A DNA stretch of 64,000 nucleotides from Bacillus sp. X1(2014) (GTDB lineage Bacteria > Bacillota > Bacilli > Bacillales_B > DSM-18226), in contig NZ_VEED01000016.1 of the NCBI RefSeq assembly GCF_007678255.1, positions 1 through 64,000 of the forward strand, written 5' to 3'. The notes under the pieces are model-generated. The model was not told the DNA's origin. It saw only the letters and a list, made by a program, of their open reading frames with translations, and ran no database searches. Below are positions 8,637-17,103 of this stretch, in pieces. Made by a program: the position numbers and the translations under genes. Position 1 is the first letter of the stretch. Each line of letters opens with the position of its first letter.

Positions 8637-9062
8637 GGGCAGCCAATAAGCCGGATAGGCGACTGAAAAGGCAGCAAAAGTAAAAGTTGGGTAGCCAATA
8701 AGCCGGATAGGCGACCGAAAAGGCAGCAAAAGTGAGAATTGGGTAGCCAATAGCCGGATAGGCGACTGAAAAGGAAGCAAAAGTAAAAGATGGGTAGCCA
8801 ATAAGCCGGATAGGCGACTGAAAAGGCAGCAAAAGTGAGAATTGGGTAGCCAATAGCCCGGATAGGCAACTGAAAAGACGTCACAAGTAAAAAATGGGCA
8901 GCCAATTAGCCAGATAGACGACCGAAAGGCAGCAAAAGTAAAAGTTGGGTAGCCAATAAGCCGGATAGACGACCGAAAAGGCGTCACAAGTAAAAGTTGG
9001 GTAGCCAATAGCGCGGATAGGCGACTGAAAAGACGTCATAAGTAAAAATTGGGTAGCCAATC
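8637..9062. repeat. Tandem 52-bp repeat tract, about eight units
   Basis: The heptamer agccaat starts at 8641, 8693, 8745, 8796, 8848, 8900, 8951, 9003 and 9055, giving steps of 52 or 51 bases. Each unit contains ttgg-gtag-ccaa and gcc-ggata-ggc, both small hairpins. It fills the 553-base gap between uxuB and kdgA. The minus strand is free of stops over long runs in all three frames, but the unit length shifts the frame each time and no ribosome binding site is seen, so I read it as non-coding. Confidence 0.9.
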
Positions 9063-9111
9063 ACTTTATAGCTGCTAGTAGAAAAGAAATAAATGAAAGG
9101 TGGAGTAAATA

Positions 9112-9762
9112 ATGAAAAAACTAGACGTATTAACGAAAATATCCGATTGTGGGGTCGTCGCTGTTGTAAGAGCCGATTCCAAGGAAGAGGCTATTAAAAT
9201 ATCAGAAGCATGTGTAGAGGGAGGCATTCAAGGAATTGAGGTCACTTTCACTGTAAAAGGTGCAGATGAAGTCATCAAGGAATTAGCTTCTATTTACGGA
9301 GAGAATTCAAATGTCGTCATTGGAGCGGGGACGGTTCTTGATGCAACGACTGCAAGGATCGCGATTCTTGCCGGTGCACAGTTTGTTGTTAGTCCGGCAT
9401 TTGATGCAGATACAGCCAAACTATGTAATCTCTACCAAATCCCATATATGCCAGGATGCATGACGATCACCGAAATAAAGCAGGCGTTAGAGGCCGGAGT
9501 CGATATCGTGAAACTATTCCCTGGCAATGCATTCGGCCCTGACTTTGTCACAGCTATAAAAGCTCCTCTTCCACAAGTGAACATTATGCCAACGGGCGGA
9601 GTCAACCTGGATAATGTTGATAAGTGGATTAAAAATGGCTGCGTTGCGGTTGGTGTGGGTGGAAATTTAGTATCACCGGCCAAGCAAGGGAATTATGGCA
9701 AAATTACTGACTATGCCAAGCAATATGTCCAAAAAGTACAAGAAGCGAGAGGGAACGACTGA
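9112..9762 (+). CDS. kdgA: KDPG/KHG aldolase
   Basis: This class I aldolase splits 2-keto-3-deoxy-6-phosphogluconate into pyruvate and glyceraldehyde-3-phosphate, the last step of hexuronate breakdown. The 216-residue TIM barrel shows the catalytic Glu43 in GIEVTF and the Schiff-base Lys134 in DIVKLFPGNA, followed by the phosphate-binding segment MPTGGV. The ATG at 9112 follows AAAGGTGGAG. Its stop overlaps the kdgK start as TGATG, so the two are translationally coupled. The 52-bp tract separates it from uxuB, so this pair may have its own promoter or be read through from the uxuA operon. Confidence 0.93.
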   Translation: MKKLDVLTKISDCGVVAVVRADSKEEAIKISEACVEGGIQGIEVTFTVKGADEVIKELASIYGENSNVVIGAGTVLDATTARIAILAGAQFVVSPAFDADTAKLCNLYQIPYMPGCMTITEIKQALEAGVDIVKLFPGNAFGPDFVTAIKAPLPQVNIMPTGGVNLDNVDKWIKNGCVAVGVGGNLVSPAKQGNYGKITDYAKQYVQKVQEARGND

Positions 9763-10775
9763 TGAAAAAAATAGTTACACTTGGAGAAATTATGCTTCGC
9801 TTTTCCGTAGAGACTGGTGAACGGCTTGTTCAAGCTGATCAGCTTAGCATGCATTATGGCGGTGCAGAGGCAAATGTCGCCATTTCACTTTCCAACTTTG
9901 GACATGACGTCTATTTTGTTAGTAAAGTACCGGAAAATCCATTAGGCAAAGCTGTGGAGAGACATTTGAAATCCTACGATGTCCACACTGACTATTTGAT
10001 TAAAGGCGGGGAACGGTTAGGTTCCTACTATCTGGAAACAGGCGTAGGACAAAGAAATGCCCAAGTGACGTATGATAGGAAGTACTCAAGTTTTTCAATG
10101 CTTAGACCAGATGAAATCGATTTTGATGAAGTTTTTTCAGGGGTAGAACTCTTTCATGTTACCGGAATCACCCCGGCCCTATCCCCAGGCTTAAAGGAAC
10201 TTACGTTGCTTGCGCTTAAAAAAGCGAAGGAAAAAGGGATACTTACCAGTTTTGATTTTAATTACCGGGCAAAACTTTGGAGCCAGCAAGAAGCAGGAGA
10301 TACGTTTAAAACATTACTTCCCTTTGTGGATATCTGCTCCTTCGGTGAATTGGATGCCGTATATATTCTTGGCCTAGATCAAGCCGACCCTTCCTTGTCC
10401 AAAGAGGATAGATTGAGATATTACTATTCAAAAATGGTTGAATTGTATCCAAACATTCAGTATATCAGTTCAACGTTTCGAACGATTATCTCTGCTTCAA
10501 CCAATACGCTGCAAGGAAACTATTACACTGGCGGGGAGTTATACCAATCAGAGATTTTCCAGATTGATCACATCGTTGACCGCGTAGGCGGCGGTGATGC
10601 ATTTGCCGCAGGTATTTTACATGGAATCTTAGAAAATAAGCCTTCCCAGGAACTTATCACATTTGCGACAGCAGCATCTGTCTTAAAACATACCGTTCAT
10701 GGTGATTGTAATGTGTTTTCAATAGATGAGGTAGCTGCCTTTGCAAACAATGGTCCAGGGAAAATATCCCGCTAA
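9762..10775 (+). CDS. kdgK: 2-keto-3-deoxygluconate kinase (PfkB family)
   Basis: KdgK phosphorylates KDG to KDPG, the substrate of the adjacent aldolase. The 337-residue protein starts KKIVTLGEIMLRF, carries the PfkB N-terminal glycine motif YGGAEANVAI, and ends with the ATP-site and catalytic-base motif DRVGGGDAFAAGI. Its length is usual for the family. The start codon overlaps the kdgA stop by one base. It is the last metabolic gene of the glucuronate set, followed by a repeat-filled gap and then the gntR regulator. Confidence 0.92.
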   Translation: MKKIVTLGEIMLRFSVETGERLVQADQLSMHYGGAEANVAISLSNFGHDVYFVSKVPENPLGKAVERHLKSYDVHTDYLIKGGERLGSYYLETGVGQRNAQVTYDRKYSSFSMLRPDEIDFDEVFSGVELFHVTGITPALSPGLKELTLLALKKAKEKGILTSFDFNYRAKLWSQQEAGDTFKTLLPFVDICSFGELDAVYILGLDQADPSLSKEDRLRYYYSKMVELYPNIQYISSTFRTIISASTNTLQGNYYTGGELYQSEIFQIDHIVDRVGGGDAFAAGILHGILENKPSQELITFATAASVLKHTVHGDCNVFSIDEVAAFANNGPGKISR

Positions 10776-10786
10776 ATGTGGGAGAA

Positions 10787-11055
10787 CAGGGGGGCGGTTC
10801 TTGTGGTCTGAACTTATTTCATTTACCGTGAAGTGATTAATTTTACTCCTTCGGGCAATTGAGTCCCATTTCATTGACCGTAAAGAGGAAAATAGCCCTC
10901 CCGCGGTAAATGGAGACCCGTTTCATTGACCGAAAAGAGGAAAATTACCCTCCCACGGTAAATGGAGTCCCATTTCATTGACCGTAAAGAGGAAAATAGC
11001 CCTCCCGCGGTAAATGGAAGTTCATTTACACCAAGAGAACTGTCCCTAAGGCATT
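10787..11055. repeat. 52-bp tandem tract inside a split GGGACGGTTC element
   Basis: The left arm ggggggcggttcttgtggtc (about 10789) and the right arm aagagaactgtcccta (about 11034) look like the two halves of the dispersed hairpin element. Between them lie units with tcattgaccg or tcatttaccg starting at 10819, 10871, 10923 and 10975, exactly 52 bases apart. Each core unit contains the dyad aaatgg-agtc-ccattt. The simplest reading is that the tandem tract arose or inserted within the loop of the element. It lies in the gap between kdgK and gntR, which has no other visible gene. Confidence 0.8.
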
Positions 11056-11134
11056 TGCGACCGATTCGTGTTGACTTAAATAACACACAGAAGTAGAATT
11101 TAGTTTACAAGTATAGTGCAAAGAGGTGTCCACT

Positions 11135-11839
11135 TTGGGCCTTAATAGTATCTCTTCTCCCAACAGAAAAACATTGGGAAAAGCAGCCTATGATAAAATC
11201 CGTGAAGAAATTATTACATTAAATTTTAAGCCAGGACAAATGTTATCGGAAAGTGAACTGGCAGCTGTTTTAGGCGTAAGCCGTACACCGATTCGTGAAG
11301 CTTTTCTCATGCTCATGCGAGAAGAATTACTTGATATAATTCCACAGCGGGGGGCACGCGTTGCTTTAATATCAGTAAAGAAAGTGGAAGAAGCCAGGTT
11401 TGTAAGAGAAAGTTTGGAAATAAGTGCGTTCAAATCAGTGGCTAGAAACTGGAATCCTGATGATTTATGTCAAAAAGAAATGGAAGCAAAGGCGCTTGAA
11501 TTAATTGAAAAACAACAACAAGCCGCGATAAAGGGAGAAAATATAGAATTCTTACAGTTGGATGAGGCATTTCATCAACTTTTTTTGGACCTTGTTGAAA
11601 ACCAAACATTAAATTTTGTTGTGTTACAAATGAGAGGCCATTTGAATCGGATGCGTTACTTAGAGTTAAAGACACCAAACCATATGGAAAATGTGGTAAG
11701 TCAACATCGAAGTATCCTTCAAGCTGTTTTTTCCAATAACGAAGAGGAAACAGAGAAATTATTGCAGTACCATTTTAGCCACAAAAAAGACGAATTACCT
11801 GAAGTAATAGAAATGTATTCTGACTATTTTACTTCTTAA
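11135..11839 (+). CDS. FadR-type GntR regulator (ExuR/UxuR-like)
   Basis: This 234-residue protein has an N-terminal winged helix (about residues 15-80, with the GntR signature SESELAAVLGVSRTPIREAF) and an all-helical FCD ligand-binding domain to the C-terminus. Such regulators of hexuronate genes release DNA on binding a pathway sugar acid. I prefer the TTG at 11135 over the upstream GTG at 11126, because the ribosome binding site AAGAGGTG overlaps that GTG. It closes the glucuronate gene set and is the best candidate to bind the tactagta palindromes at 3200 and 4652-4764. A half-like site, caagtatagtg, lies just before the gene. The operator assignment is inference. Confidence 0.8.
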   Translation: MGLNSISSPNRKTLGKAAYDKIREEIITLNFKPGQMLSESELAAVLGVSRTPIREAFLMLMREELLDIIPQRGARVALISVKKVEEARFVRESLEISAFKSVARNWNPDDLCQKEMEAKALELIEKQQQAAIKGENIEFLQLDEAFHQLFLDLVENQTLNFVVLQMRGHLNRMRYLELKTPNHMENVVSQHRSILQAVFSNNEEETEKLLQYHFSHKKDELPEVIEMYSDYFTS

Positions 11840-11860
11840 CTAGACTTCATCATTAAACGT

Positions 11861-11892
11861 AAAAATCGACAGGCAGCACCTGTCGATTTTTT
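11861..11892. terminator. Bidirectional terminator between gntR and exuT2
   Basis: tcgacagg (11866-11873) and cctgtcga (11879-11886) pair around cagca, with an A-run on the left and a T-run on the right. It serves the converging gntR (+) and exuT2 (-) genes. Confidence 0.85.
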
Positions 11893-13167
11893 CTATACTG
11901 TCATTTTTACGGATTTCGTATTACTGGGATATTTAATGGGACGAACAAATCGGATGACTGATAAGGAAGCAAAGATTGCTAATCCGCCTGCAAGTAAAAA
12001 CGCAGAGGTGAATGAACCAGATTTATCAACCAAGAACCCAGTTAAAGCAGGCCCGATGATCCCAGCAGTATTCGCCAAGAAGTGCATGAAGCCCCCTACT
12101 GAACCAACACTGCTTTGTTCCACAACGTCTTGGACGATCGCCCAGTAAATTGCCCCTGTCAAGTATAGGAAAAATACCGAAAATGCAACCAATGTTACCG
12201 CGCTGACTGTTGTTGTGACAAGGCCAGCTCCTCCGATACAAACAGCTGAAATAAATAGACAAGTTACCAGTACAACTTTTCTTGAGAATAGGACACCTTT
12301 ATTGGTGAATTTTTTGAAAACAAAATCTGAAACAAATCCGCCAGAAGCTAGTCCAATAAATCCGACGATCCATGGGATCATGGTTATTACACTCATTTCT
12401 TTAACATCCATGTGACGAGCATCTACCAAATAACTTGGAAACCAAGTTAAGAAGAAGAATAAAATATAGTTATAGGAAAAGAATGCGAATGCTGTGAATA
12501 ATACTGTTTTTTGTTTCAAATAAAACGTTAATGGACGTTTTTGCTTTGGAACCTGGTTGATTTTTACGACAGTTGACTTTTCCACAGATGCTTCCGGTTT
12601 TTCTTTAACAAATTTCCACCAAAATATTGCCCAAACAAGACCTAAAGCCATAATAAATAGGAAGGATATTTTCCAGCTGAATGATATGGCAATAAAACCT
12701 ACAATTGGTCCTGAAATGGCTCCACCAAGAGGTGTTCCACTATTCGTTAAACCAACAGCAGACGCACGTTGGTCAGCAGGGAACCAGTTATTGACCATTT
12801 TACTGATTGTTGCAGAAAGCGGGCCCTCACCCATTCCAAATAAAACACGAATGACAATTAAACTTGTAAATCCAACGGCTAATGCAATTGCACCGCTAAA
12901 TAATGACCAAACGATCATCGCAACAAACAGTGTAAGTTTCGCACCGTATTTATCAGAAGCCATTCCGCCAATAAAGTTGAAAATGGCATATCCAACAGAA
13001 AAACTACTAAAAATGATTCCCATTTGTGTGGCTGATAGTGATAAGTCTTCTTTAATAAATGGAGCACCAATGGACAAGGCAGAACGGTCTAAATAATTGA
13101 TAACGCCAGCTATGAATAATAAGATCATTACAGGTAATTTATCTTTGGTGAACATCTTTGATAACAT
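11893..13167 (-). CDS. exuT: Hexuronate MFS transporter (ExuT-like), copy 2
   Basis: This 424-residue ACS-family permease is closely similar throughout to the copy at 3370. It shares GVINYLDRSALSIGAPFI, the SDKYGAKLTLF loop, VRVLFGMGEGPLSATI-type segments and the YNYILFFFLTWFPSYL helix. The ATG at 13167 follows AGGGGGT. It lies in a minus-strand group uxaA, zinc dehydrogenase, transporter, so it probably serves galacturonate or altronate uptake while copy 1 serves the glucuronate set. That division is inferred from neighbours. The two genes are similar enough that recombination between them (inverted, about 8 kb apart) could invert the segment in between. Confidence 0.85.
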   Translation of the reverse strand: MLSKMFTKDKLPVMILLFIAGVINYLDRSALSIGAPFIKEDLSLSATQMGIIFSSFSVGYAIFNFIGGMASDKYGAKLTLFVAMIVWSLFSGAIALAVGFTSLIVIRVLFGMGEGPLSATISKMVNNWFPADQRASAVGLTNSGTPLGGAISGPIVGFIAISFSWKISFLFIMALGLVWAIFWWKFVKEKPEASVEKSTVVKINQVPKQKRPLTFYLKQKTVLFTAFAFFSYNYILFFFLTWFPSYLVDARHMDVKEMSVITMIPWIVGFIGLASGGFVSDFVFKKFTNKGVLFSRKVVLVTCLFISAVCIGGAGLVTTTVSAVTLVAFSVFFLYLTGAIYWAIVQDVVEQSSVGSVGGFMHFLANTAGIIGPALTGFLVDKSGSFTSAFLLAGGLAIFASLSVIRFVRPIKYPSNTKSVKMTV

Positions 13168-13298
13168 TTATTTACCCCCTAAAATTTTGTCAGCGCTTTC
13201 TTGCAATATCTAAAGCATCCCAATGGTTCTTTTAAAAGATTACTTGATCATCTGCAAATGATTCCTTAAGGGAATCATTTGCAGCCCCAGATTAGCTA

Positions 13299-14312
13299 TT
13301 ACACTTCAACAATCGCCTTAATTACCTTTGCCTCTGGTGTTAACCACTCTTCAAATTGATTGATCATCTCATCAAAGCTTGCCCGATGTGTAATATACGA
13401 TTCGATATCCACTCCACCACTTTGAACGGCATTCACTACATATTCAAAATCTTTCCGAGTAGCATTGCGGCTGCCCATTAAGGTAAGTTCTTTTTTATGG
13501 AAATCAGGGTCATCGAATGAAATATTCCCCTTGGTTAAACCAACATAGATTAATTTTCCGCCATGTGCAGGAAAGTTAAACGCATCAGACATAGATTTAG
13601 CATTTCCTGTTGCATCAAATACAACTGTAGGCATTTCTCCATTTGTGATCTCGTTCAATTTCTCCACCGGATTATCCAATGCGTTTACAGTGTAATCGAC
13701 ACGGGCCCATTCACGGCAAAAAGCTAAACGTTCTTCGTTTACATCCATGGCAATCACTTTTGCCCCTTCATGCTTAGCAAAAGCCATGACCCCTAAACCA
13801 ATAGGACCTGCTCCAATGACTAGAACGTACTCACCTTGCTTCAGTTCAGAACGTCTAACCGCATGTGCCCCTATACTTAGAGGTTCGATCATCGCTGACT
13901 GATCTAGTGTCAGCCCTGCTGTTTTGACTAAATGATTGTAAGGGACGGTGATCCATTCACTCATTCCACCTTCAATGTGGACACCCAAGACTCTCATATC
14001 TGTACAGCAATTCGTTTTTCCATTTCGGCAGGCAATACATTCACCGCAATTCATGTACGGAATAATTGATACTTGATCGCCTGCCTTAAAGCCAGCAGGG
14101 TTCTCACCGATCGACTCAATTTCACCAGAAAGTTCATGACCGAGTGTACGAGGATAACTGAAGAAAGGCTGGTTTCCTCTGTACGCATGGTAATCAGTTC
14201 CGCAAATACCAATGCGGCGGATTCGGACTAAAGCGTCACCCGTTTTTAGCTCAGGTTTTTCTACTTCAACCATTTTAAATTGATTCGGTTGTTCACAAAC
14301 AATACTTTTCAT
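13299..14312 (-). CDS. Zinc-type alcohol dehydrogenase, L-galactonate/L-idonate dehydrogenase-like
   Basis: This is a 337-residue zinc-dependent medium-chain dehydrogenase. The catalytic zinc ligands are Cys37 (GICGTD) and His59/Glu60 (GHE). A structural zinc cluster is seen in MNCGECIACRNGKTNCC, and the coenzyme loop is GAGPIG. The GTG at 14324 sits directly on the AAAGGAG ribosome binding site, so I place the start at the ATG at 14312. It lies between uxaA and the second exuT-like gene. Enterobacterial L-galactonate oxidoreductase is of this type and yields tagaturonate, which would fit this pathway. That substrate is inference, and other sugar acids are possible. Confidence 0.75.
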   Translation of the reverse strand: MKSIVCEQPNQFKMVEVEKPELKTGDALVRIRRIGICGTDYHAYRGNQPFFSYPRTLGHELSGEIESIGENPAGFKAGDQVSIIPYMNCGECIACRNGKTNCCTDMRVLGVHIEGGMSEWITVPYNHLVKTAGLTLDQSAMIEPLSIGAHAVRRSELKQGEYVLVIGAGPIGLGVMAFAKHEGAKVIAMDVNEERLAFCREWARVDYTVNALDNPVEKLNEITNGEMPTVVFDATGNAKSMSDAFNFPAHGGKLIYVGLTKGNISFDDPDFHKKELTLMGSRNATRKDFEYVVNAVQSGGVDIESYITHRASFDEMINQFEEWLTPEAKVIKAIVEV

Positions 14313-14375
14313 TTGGAATGGCACTCCTTTATTTTACATGACAATTTTATTTATGAGACTTCTAGATTTTGGTAG

Positions 14376-15881
14376 TTAAAGAACGACTCCATCTTTGAAA
14401 ATACTAATTTCTCTAAAACCAAACTTTTCATTATTGGTTTTCTTTTCTCCTGATGCGAGGTCAAGAATATATTGGAATAGATCAACTTTCAGTTCATCCA
14501 TGGTTCTTCCTTCAAGCAGCTGTCCGGCATTATAGTCAATCCAATTCTTTTTGCGTTTGGCTAAATCGGAATTCGTCGCTAATTTTACGGTTGGTACCGG
14601 CCCTCCAAATGGGGTTCCTCTACCCGTTGTGAATAATACAATATGGGCACCCGCTGCAGTCAATGCAGTAACAGAGACAAGGTCATTACCGGGTGCGTTG
14701 ATTAAATTCAATCCAGGTTTTACTACTCGTTCACCGTATGAACTTACATCCACAACGACAGCATGTCCGCCTTTTTGAGTACAGCCAAGCGATTTTTCCT
14801 CAAGTGTACTAATCCCACCTGCTTTATTACCTGGTGAAGGGTTTTCATAGATTACCTGATCATGACGAATAAAATATTCTTTAAAATCATTCACTAAGTG
14901 AACAATTTTATTAAAGACTTCCTCATTTTCTGCTCGATTCATCAAGATCGTCTCCGCCCCAAACATCTCAGGAACTTCTGTTAAAATTGCGGTGCCGCCA
15001 TCAGCAACAATTAAATCAGATACCGCTCCAACTAAGGGATTTGCCGTTATACCAGAAAACCCATCAGAGCCGCCGCATTTCAATCCTATTTTCAGCTTTG
15101 AAACAGGTACCGGCTGCCGTTTAAATTGTTCTGCGTACTCTACTAATTCTTCAATTAAACGTAAACCAGTTTCTATTTCATCTTCTACTTCCTGGGACTT
15201 CATGAATTTTATGCGATTTGGAGGAAATTCACCAATCACCTCTTTAAAAGATTCAATTTGGTTATTTTCGCATCCTAGTCCTACAATCAAGACACTGGCT
15301 GCATTTGGATGTTGAGCCAAAGCAGCTAACAGCTTTTGTGTATTAGACAAATCATCCCCCAATTGGGAACATCCAAAAGGATGGGAGAAATGATAGATTC
15401 CATCGATTCCGCGATCCTTAAACTGTTCACTTGCCATTTTAGCAAGAGCTTCACATGTTTTATTAATGCAGCCTACCGTATTGATAATCCAGACTTCATT
15501 TCGGATTCCAGCTTCTCCATTTTCACGAAGATATCCCTGGAAGGTATGCTCCGATTCCTTTTTGACTTCCTGTTGGCTGATTGGTTGATAGGTATAATCC
15601 AAGATTCCCTTTAAACCGGTTTCAAGATTGTGGGTATGTACCCATTCTCCAGCAGAAATGTCCCTCTTTGCCTTACCAATTGAATAACCAAACTTGAGAA
15701 CATCCTCCCCTTTATGTACAGGGCGGACTAAAATTTTATGCCCTTTAGGAATATCCTCTTGGATAGAAATATTGATTATGCCGTTTTCTTCGGTTTGAAT
15801 TTGAAGATTTTCGCCCTGATGGACCTCATGCAAGGAAATGACCACATCGTCTTTGGAATGCAATTGCACTACTGTACTCAT
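14376..15881 (-). CDS. uxaA: Altronate dehydratase
   Basis: UxaA converts D-altronate to KDG in galacturonate catabolism. The 501-residue protein has an N-terminal SAF-like domain (about residues 1-95) and a long C-terminal galactarate dehydratase/altronate hydrolase domain. Family cysteine segments include GCSQLGDD, GLKCGGSDGFSG and LGCTQKGGHAVV, consistent with an iron-sulfur site. Its length matches the family. The ATG at 15881 is preceded by GGGAGGAAA. It heads the minus-strand operon uxaA, dehydrogenase, exuT2, and is divergent from an AraC regulator, the probable activator. Confidence 0.92.
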   Translation of the reverse strand: MSTVVQLHSKDDVVISLHEVHQGENLQIQTEENGIINISIQEDIPKGHKILVRPVHKGEDVLKFGYSIGKAKRDISAGEWVHTHNLETGLKGILDYTYQPISQQEVKKESEHTFQGYLRENGEAGIRNEVWIINTVGCINKTCEALAKMASEQFKDRGIDGIYHFSHPFGCSQLGDDLSNTQKLLAALAQHPNAASVLIVGLGCENNQIESFKEVIGEFPPNRIKFMKSQEVEDEIETGLRLIEELVEYAEQFKRQPVPVSKLKIGLKCGGSDGFSGITANPLVGAVSDLIVADGGTAILTEVPEMFGAETILMNRAENEEVFNKIVHLVNDFKEYFIRHDQVIYENPSPGNKAGGISTLEEKSLGCTQKGGHAVVVDVSSYGERVVKPGLNLINAPGNDLVSVTALTAAGAHIVLFTTGRGTPFGGPVPTVKLATNSDLAKRKKNWIDYNAGQLLEGRTMDELKVDLFQYILDLASGEKKTNNEKFGFREISIFKDGVVL

Positions 15882-16066
15882 TCATTTTCCTCCCAGCTTT
15901 TAAAAATTTTGTAAACGAAGAGAAGAAAACCCTTTCATTTTTAGGAATGATTATCTCTAACATTTGCTTTCTTTTATATTAATCAACAAGAATCGAAATA
16001 TAAATTACATGTTTTGCTTTATTTGTACCATTTTTTGATATAAGATATCTTTGGGTGATGAGCTAA

Positions 16067-16939
16067 ATGAGAACAGTTCAAAAAATTTCAAACAACAATT
16101 TATTGTTTCCTTTTTCTTTTGTTTATCAAGATACGAAAAGTCCGCAGAAGGAATTGTCTGATCATATTCACGACTACTATGAAATTGTCTATGTCTATAG
16201 CGGAAAAGGGACTTTTTTCATTGATGACAATTTCTATGACATGCGGCAAGGTGATGTATTTCTTATCCCAAATGATACGATTCATCGTGCCATGCCTGAT
16301 AAGGATGATCCGGTTACATCTACGATCATTTTTTTCAGCCCGACGTTAATTTATAATATTTTAATAGATGATGCTTTTTCTTTTTTACATTTGTTTGAGA
16401 GGGCAAAAAAAGTGAAGAATTATAAAATTGCTCTTTCACAGGATAATCAAAAGAAGATGGAAGGGAAGCTCTTAACCATTAATCAAGAAACGGTAAATAA
16501 CCAACTGGGTAATAAGCATGCTTCTTTACTGATGGTTCATCAGATTATTCTAGATTTATATCGTGCCCATACGGATCATGAACAGCACTTAATCGAAAGG
16601 AACACTTACGGACCTGAGTGGGTTAAAGAAATTTTAGTCTATATTAATAGCAATATAAGCCAGCCCTTGAACCTGACCGAATTGGCGAGCCAGGCCCTTG
16701 TCAGTACCTCTCATTTCAGCAGAGTATTTAAACAAACAACCGGGATGGGATTGACGGTGTATTTAAACACCAAAAGAGTCATTAAAGCCAAAGAACTTTT
16801 AATAGAAACCAATCATTCTGTTTCGTATATCGCAGAAATATGCGGCTTCGAAAGCATGACCCATTTTCATAGAATCTTTAAGAAATATATAAATATGACT
16901 CCAGCCAATTTTCGAAAAGAGCATAAAATAGCACTTTAG
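16067..16939 (+). CDS. AraC-family regulator with N-terminal cupin
   Basis: This 290-residue protein has an N-terminal cupin sugar-sensing domain (about residues 20-110, with HIHDYYEIVYVYSGKGTFFI and MRQGDVFLIP) and a C-terminal double helix-turn-helix (about 190-288, with LNLTELASQALVSTSHFSRV and VSYIAEICGFESMTHFHRIF). It lies between the divergent uxaA operon and uxaB and so most likely activates both in response to galacturonate or an intermediate. B. subtilis uses the LacI-type ExuR for this, so the regulator class is different here. A clear terminator follows. The ribosome binding site before the ATG at 16067 is weak. Confidence 0.85.
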   Translation: MRTVQKISNNNLLFPFSFVYQDTKSPQKELSDHIHDYYEIVYVYSGKGTFFIDDNFYDMRQGDVFLIPNDTIHRAMPDKDDPVTSTIIFFSPTLIYNILIDDAFSFLHLFERAKKVKNYKIALSQDNQKKMEGKLLTINQETVNNQLGNKHASLLMVHQIILDLYRAHTDHEQHLIERNTYGPEWVKEILVYINSNISQPLNLTELASQALVSTSHFSRVFKQTTGMGLTVYLNTKRVIKAKELLIETNHSVSYIAEICGFESMTHFHRIFKKYINMTPANFRKEHKIAL

Positions 16940-16944
16940 CGGGA

Positions 16945-16976
16945 AAAAACACAGGGCCATCACCTGTGTTTTTTTG
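16945..16976 (+). terminator. Terminator of the araC-type gene
   Basis: aaaaacacagg and cctgtgttttt form an 11-bp stem with loop gccatca, followed by a T-run. It is a strong intrinsic terminator. Confidence 0.85.
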
Positions 16977-17060
16977 TTCCTTCATATCAAAATCGGATAT
17001 AAACACAGCAAAACCTGTTAGTTTTCTTCCTTTTATTGATGATAAAATAAAGTCATATAT

Positions 17061-17074
17061 TGTTAACGCTTTCA
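17061..17074 (+). promoter_or_regulatory. cre site upstream of uxaB
   Basis: tgttaacgctttca matches TGWAANCGNTNWCA at 13 of 14 positions. It lies 30 bases before the uxaB start, so it would block the promoter or early transcription when CcpA is active. Confidence 0.6.
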
Positions 17075-17103
17075 GATTTTAATTAAAAGGGATGATTCAT
17101 TCA

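Noticed and set aside
8570..9008. Open minus-strand frames of 89 to 135 codons across the 52-bp repeat tract
   Set aside because: They are open in all three frames because the repeat lacks stops on that strand; the 51-52 base unit changes frame each time, there is no ribosome binding site, and the predicted peptides are aromatic low-complexity strings.
8637..9062. CRISPR array
   Set aside because: Units are contiguous 51-52 base tandem repeats without unique spacers, and no cas genes are near.
10871..11086. A 71-codon minus-strand frame before gntR
   Set aside because: It is made of the 52-bp tandem units, so its repeated peptide is a by-product of the tract.
12557..13096. A 179-codon plus-strand frame antisense to exuT2
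   Set aside because: It mirrors the membrane-protein coding sequence on the other strand, a common artefact; it has no ribosome binding site or family signature. The same applies to the frames antisense to exuT1 and to the ABC permeases.
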